Positions 46,590 to 46,807 of a DNA stretch of 46,807 bases are shown here, in pieces (position 1 is the stretch's first letter; every line of letters starts with the position of its first letter). The notes below the pieces were generated by a model. That model made no database searches. It saw only the letters and a list, made by a program, of their open reading frames with translations, and had not been told where the DNA came from. This DNA is from Pseudomonadota bacterium (GTDB lineage Bacteria; Pseudomonadota; Gammaproteobacteria; Acidiferrobacterales; UBA6901): assembly GCA_027364845.1 (NCBI GenBank), contig DAHXOO010000003.1, positions 80,614-127,420 of the forward strand, in the 5' to 3' direction. A program made the position numbers and the translations under genes.

Positions 46590-46807
46590 ATGCACCCGGC
46601 TTCACAGTCTGACCAAACGAGCGCAAACGCTCCGCCCGCGCAGCCGACGGATGAGAGCGCGGGATCGCGCTCCGCCGCGGCCGGCAGCGCTGGCAGACTT
46701 GCCCCGGGAGATGTCGTCTGGGCGCTCGGCAGCTTCTGTGCGCTCAACCGCAAGCCGTTCGACGCCGAACTCCTCACCCGTCAGTTTCCCCCGCCCTATA
46801 CGGGCGC
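46590..46807 (+). CDS. Type I secretion ABC transporter, N-terminal part (cut by window end)
   Basis: A frame from ATG 46590 stays open to the window end (72 codons). After a low-complexity Ser/Ala-rich start, the segment VVWALGSFCALNRKPFDAELLTRQFPPPYT matches the N-terminal peptidase-C39-like domain of type I secretion permease/ATPases (HlyB/LapB type), which lacks catalytic Cys and docks the RTX-type substrate. The ribosome site is AGAGGGA. If correct, the element carries a secretion system, but only the first tenth of the protein is seen. Confidence 0.6.
   Translation, partial: MHPASQSDQTSANAPPAQPTDESAGSRSAAAGSAGRLAPGDVVWALGSFCALNRKPFDAELLTRQFPPPYTG

Larger units (their letters stand above)
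43678..46807. mobile_element. Integrative element, left end (right end outside the window)
   Basis: The element starts at the break in trpG and holds, in order, a repeat cluster, a P4/DUF4102-type tyrosine integrase, an AlpA-like regulator, a broken XRE regulator, an AT-rich palindrome and the start of a type I secretion ATPase. Integrase next to one end plus AlpA is the usual arrangement of integrated genomic islands. The far end and the second attachment site are not visible. Confidence 0.75.

Noticed and set aside
46172-46612. 146-codon plus-strand frame before the secretion gene
   Set aside because: No ribosome site, unnatural composition, and it overlaps the better-supported start at 46590.

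Overview
The window looks like chromosome of a GC-rich, chemolithoautotrophic gammaproteobacterium that oxidises reduced sulfur. It carries a form IA RubisCO operon (cbbL, cbbS, cbbQ, a small unknown gene, cbbO) with a divergent cbbR, a class II Calvin-cycle aldolase, ribulose-phosphate epimerase, a phosphoglycolate phosphatase and a beta-carbonic anhydrase. It also carries a complete cytoplasmic sulfite dehydrogenase, soeABC. No carboxysome shell genes are present. The combination resembles the Acidiferrobacterales or Thiobacillus-like sulfur oxidisers, but the species is inferred from gene content only.

Layout. 0.6-9.3 kb: carbon fixation (fba, a CPCC-motif protein, cbbR with a palindrome-rich operator, cbbLSQ-X-O). 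9.4-12.6 kb: PLP aminotransferase, carbonic anhydrase and a soluble PDC-sensor protein. 13.3-18.5 kb: housekeeping genes (CHRD-like secreted protein, SemiSWEET, murI, a CnoX/YbbN-like protein, PsiE-like protein, purC, cytochrome c lipoprotein). 18.6-23.1 kb: a stress/metal block (ANR/FNR-type box, DUF302, Spy-like, SHOCT, CopZ-like HMA protein, phosphotransferase/kinase, and an internally deleted copper ATPase). 23.1-28.7 kb: B12-dependent ribonucleotide reductase, rimO, tolC and a TetR regulator with its probable operator. 29.2-37.4 kb: a sigma54 activator behind a perfect FNR-type box, CopD-like and MerB-like proteins, a PagL-like protein, then soeABC. 37.4-43.6 kb: a GGDEF/EAL protein with a DUF2892 partner, rpe, gph, trpE.

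43.66 kb to the end is an integrative element. Fifty bases after trpE the first 20 bases of a trpG-like gene appear (MLLMID then a break), followed by AT-rich repeats, a tyrosine integrase of the P4/DUF4102 type, an AlpA-like excisionase/regulator, a frameshifted XRE regulator, and the start of a type I secretion ATPase cut by the window end. I infer that the element inserted into the 5' end of trpG and split the trpE-trpG operon.

The points most worth following are: the trpG insertion site; the FNR-box/sigma54 regulator with a Cys-rich PAS domain and a GAFTGC loop in place of GAFTGA; the in-frame deletion joining a CopA N-terminus to a cupredoxin tail; and the small unknown gene between cbbQ and cbbO.
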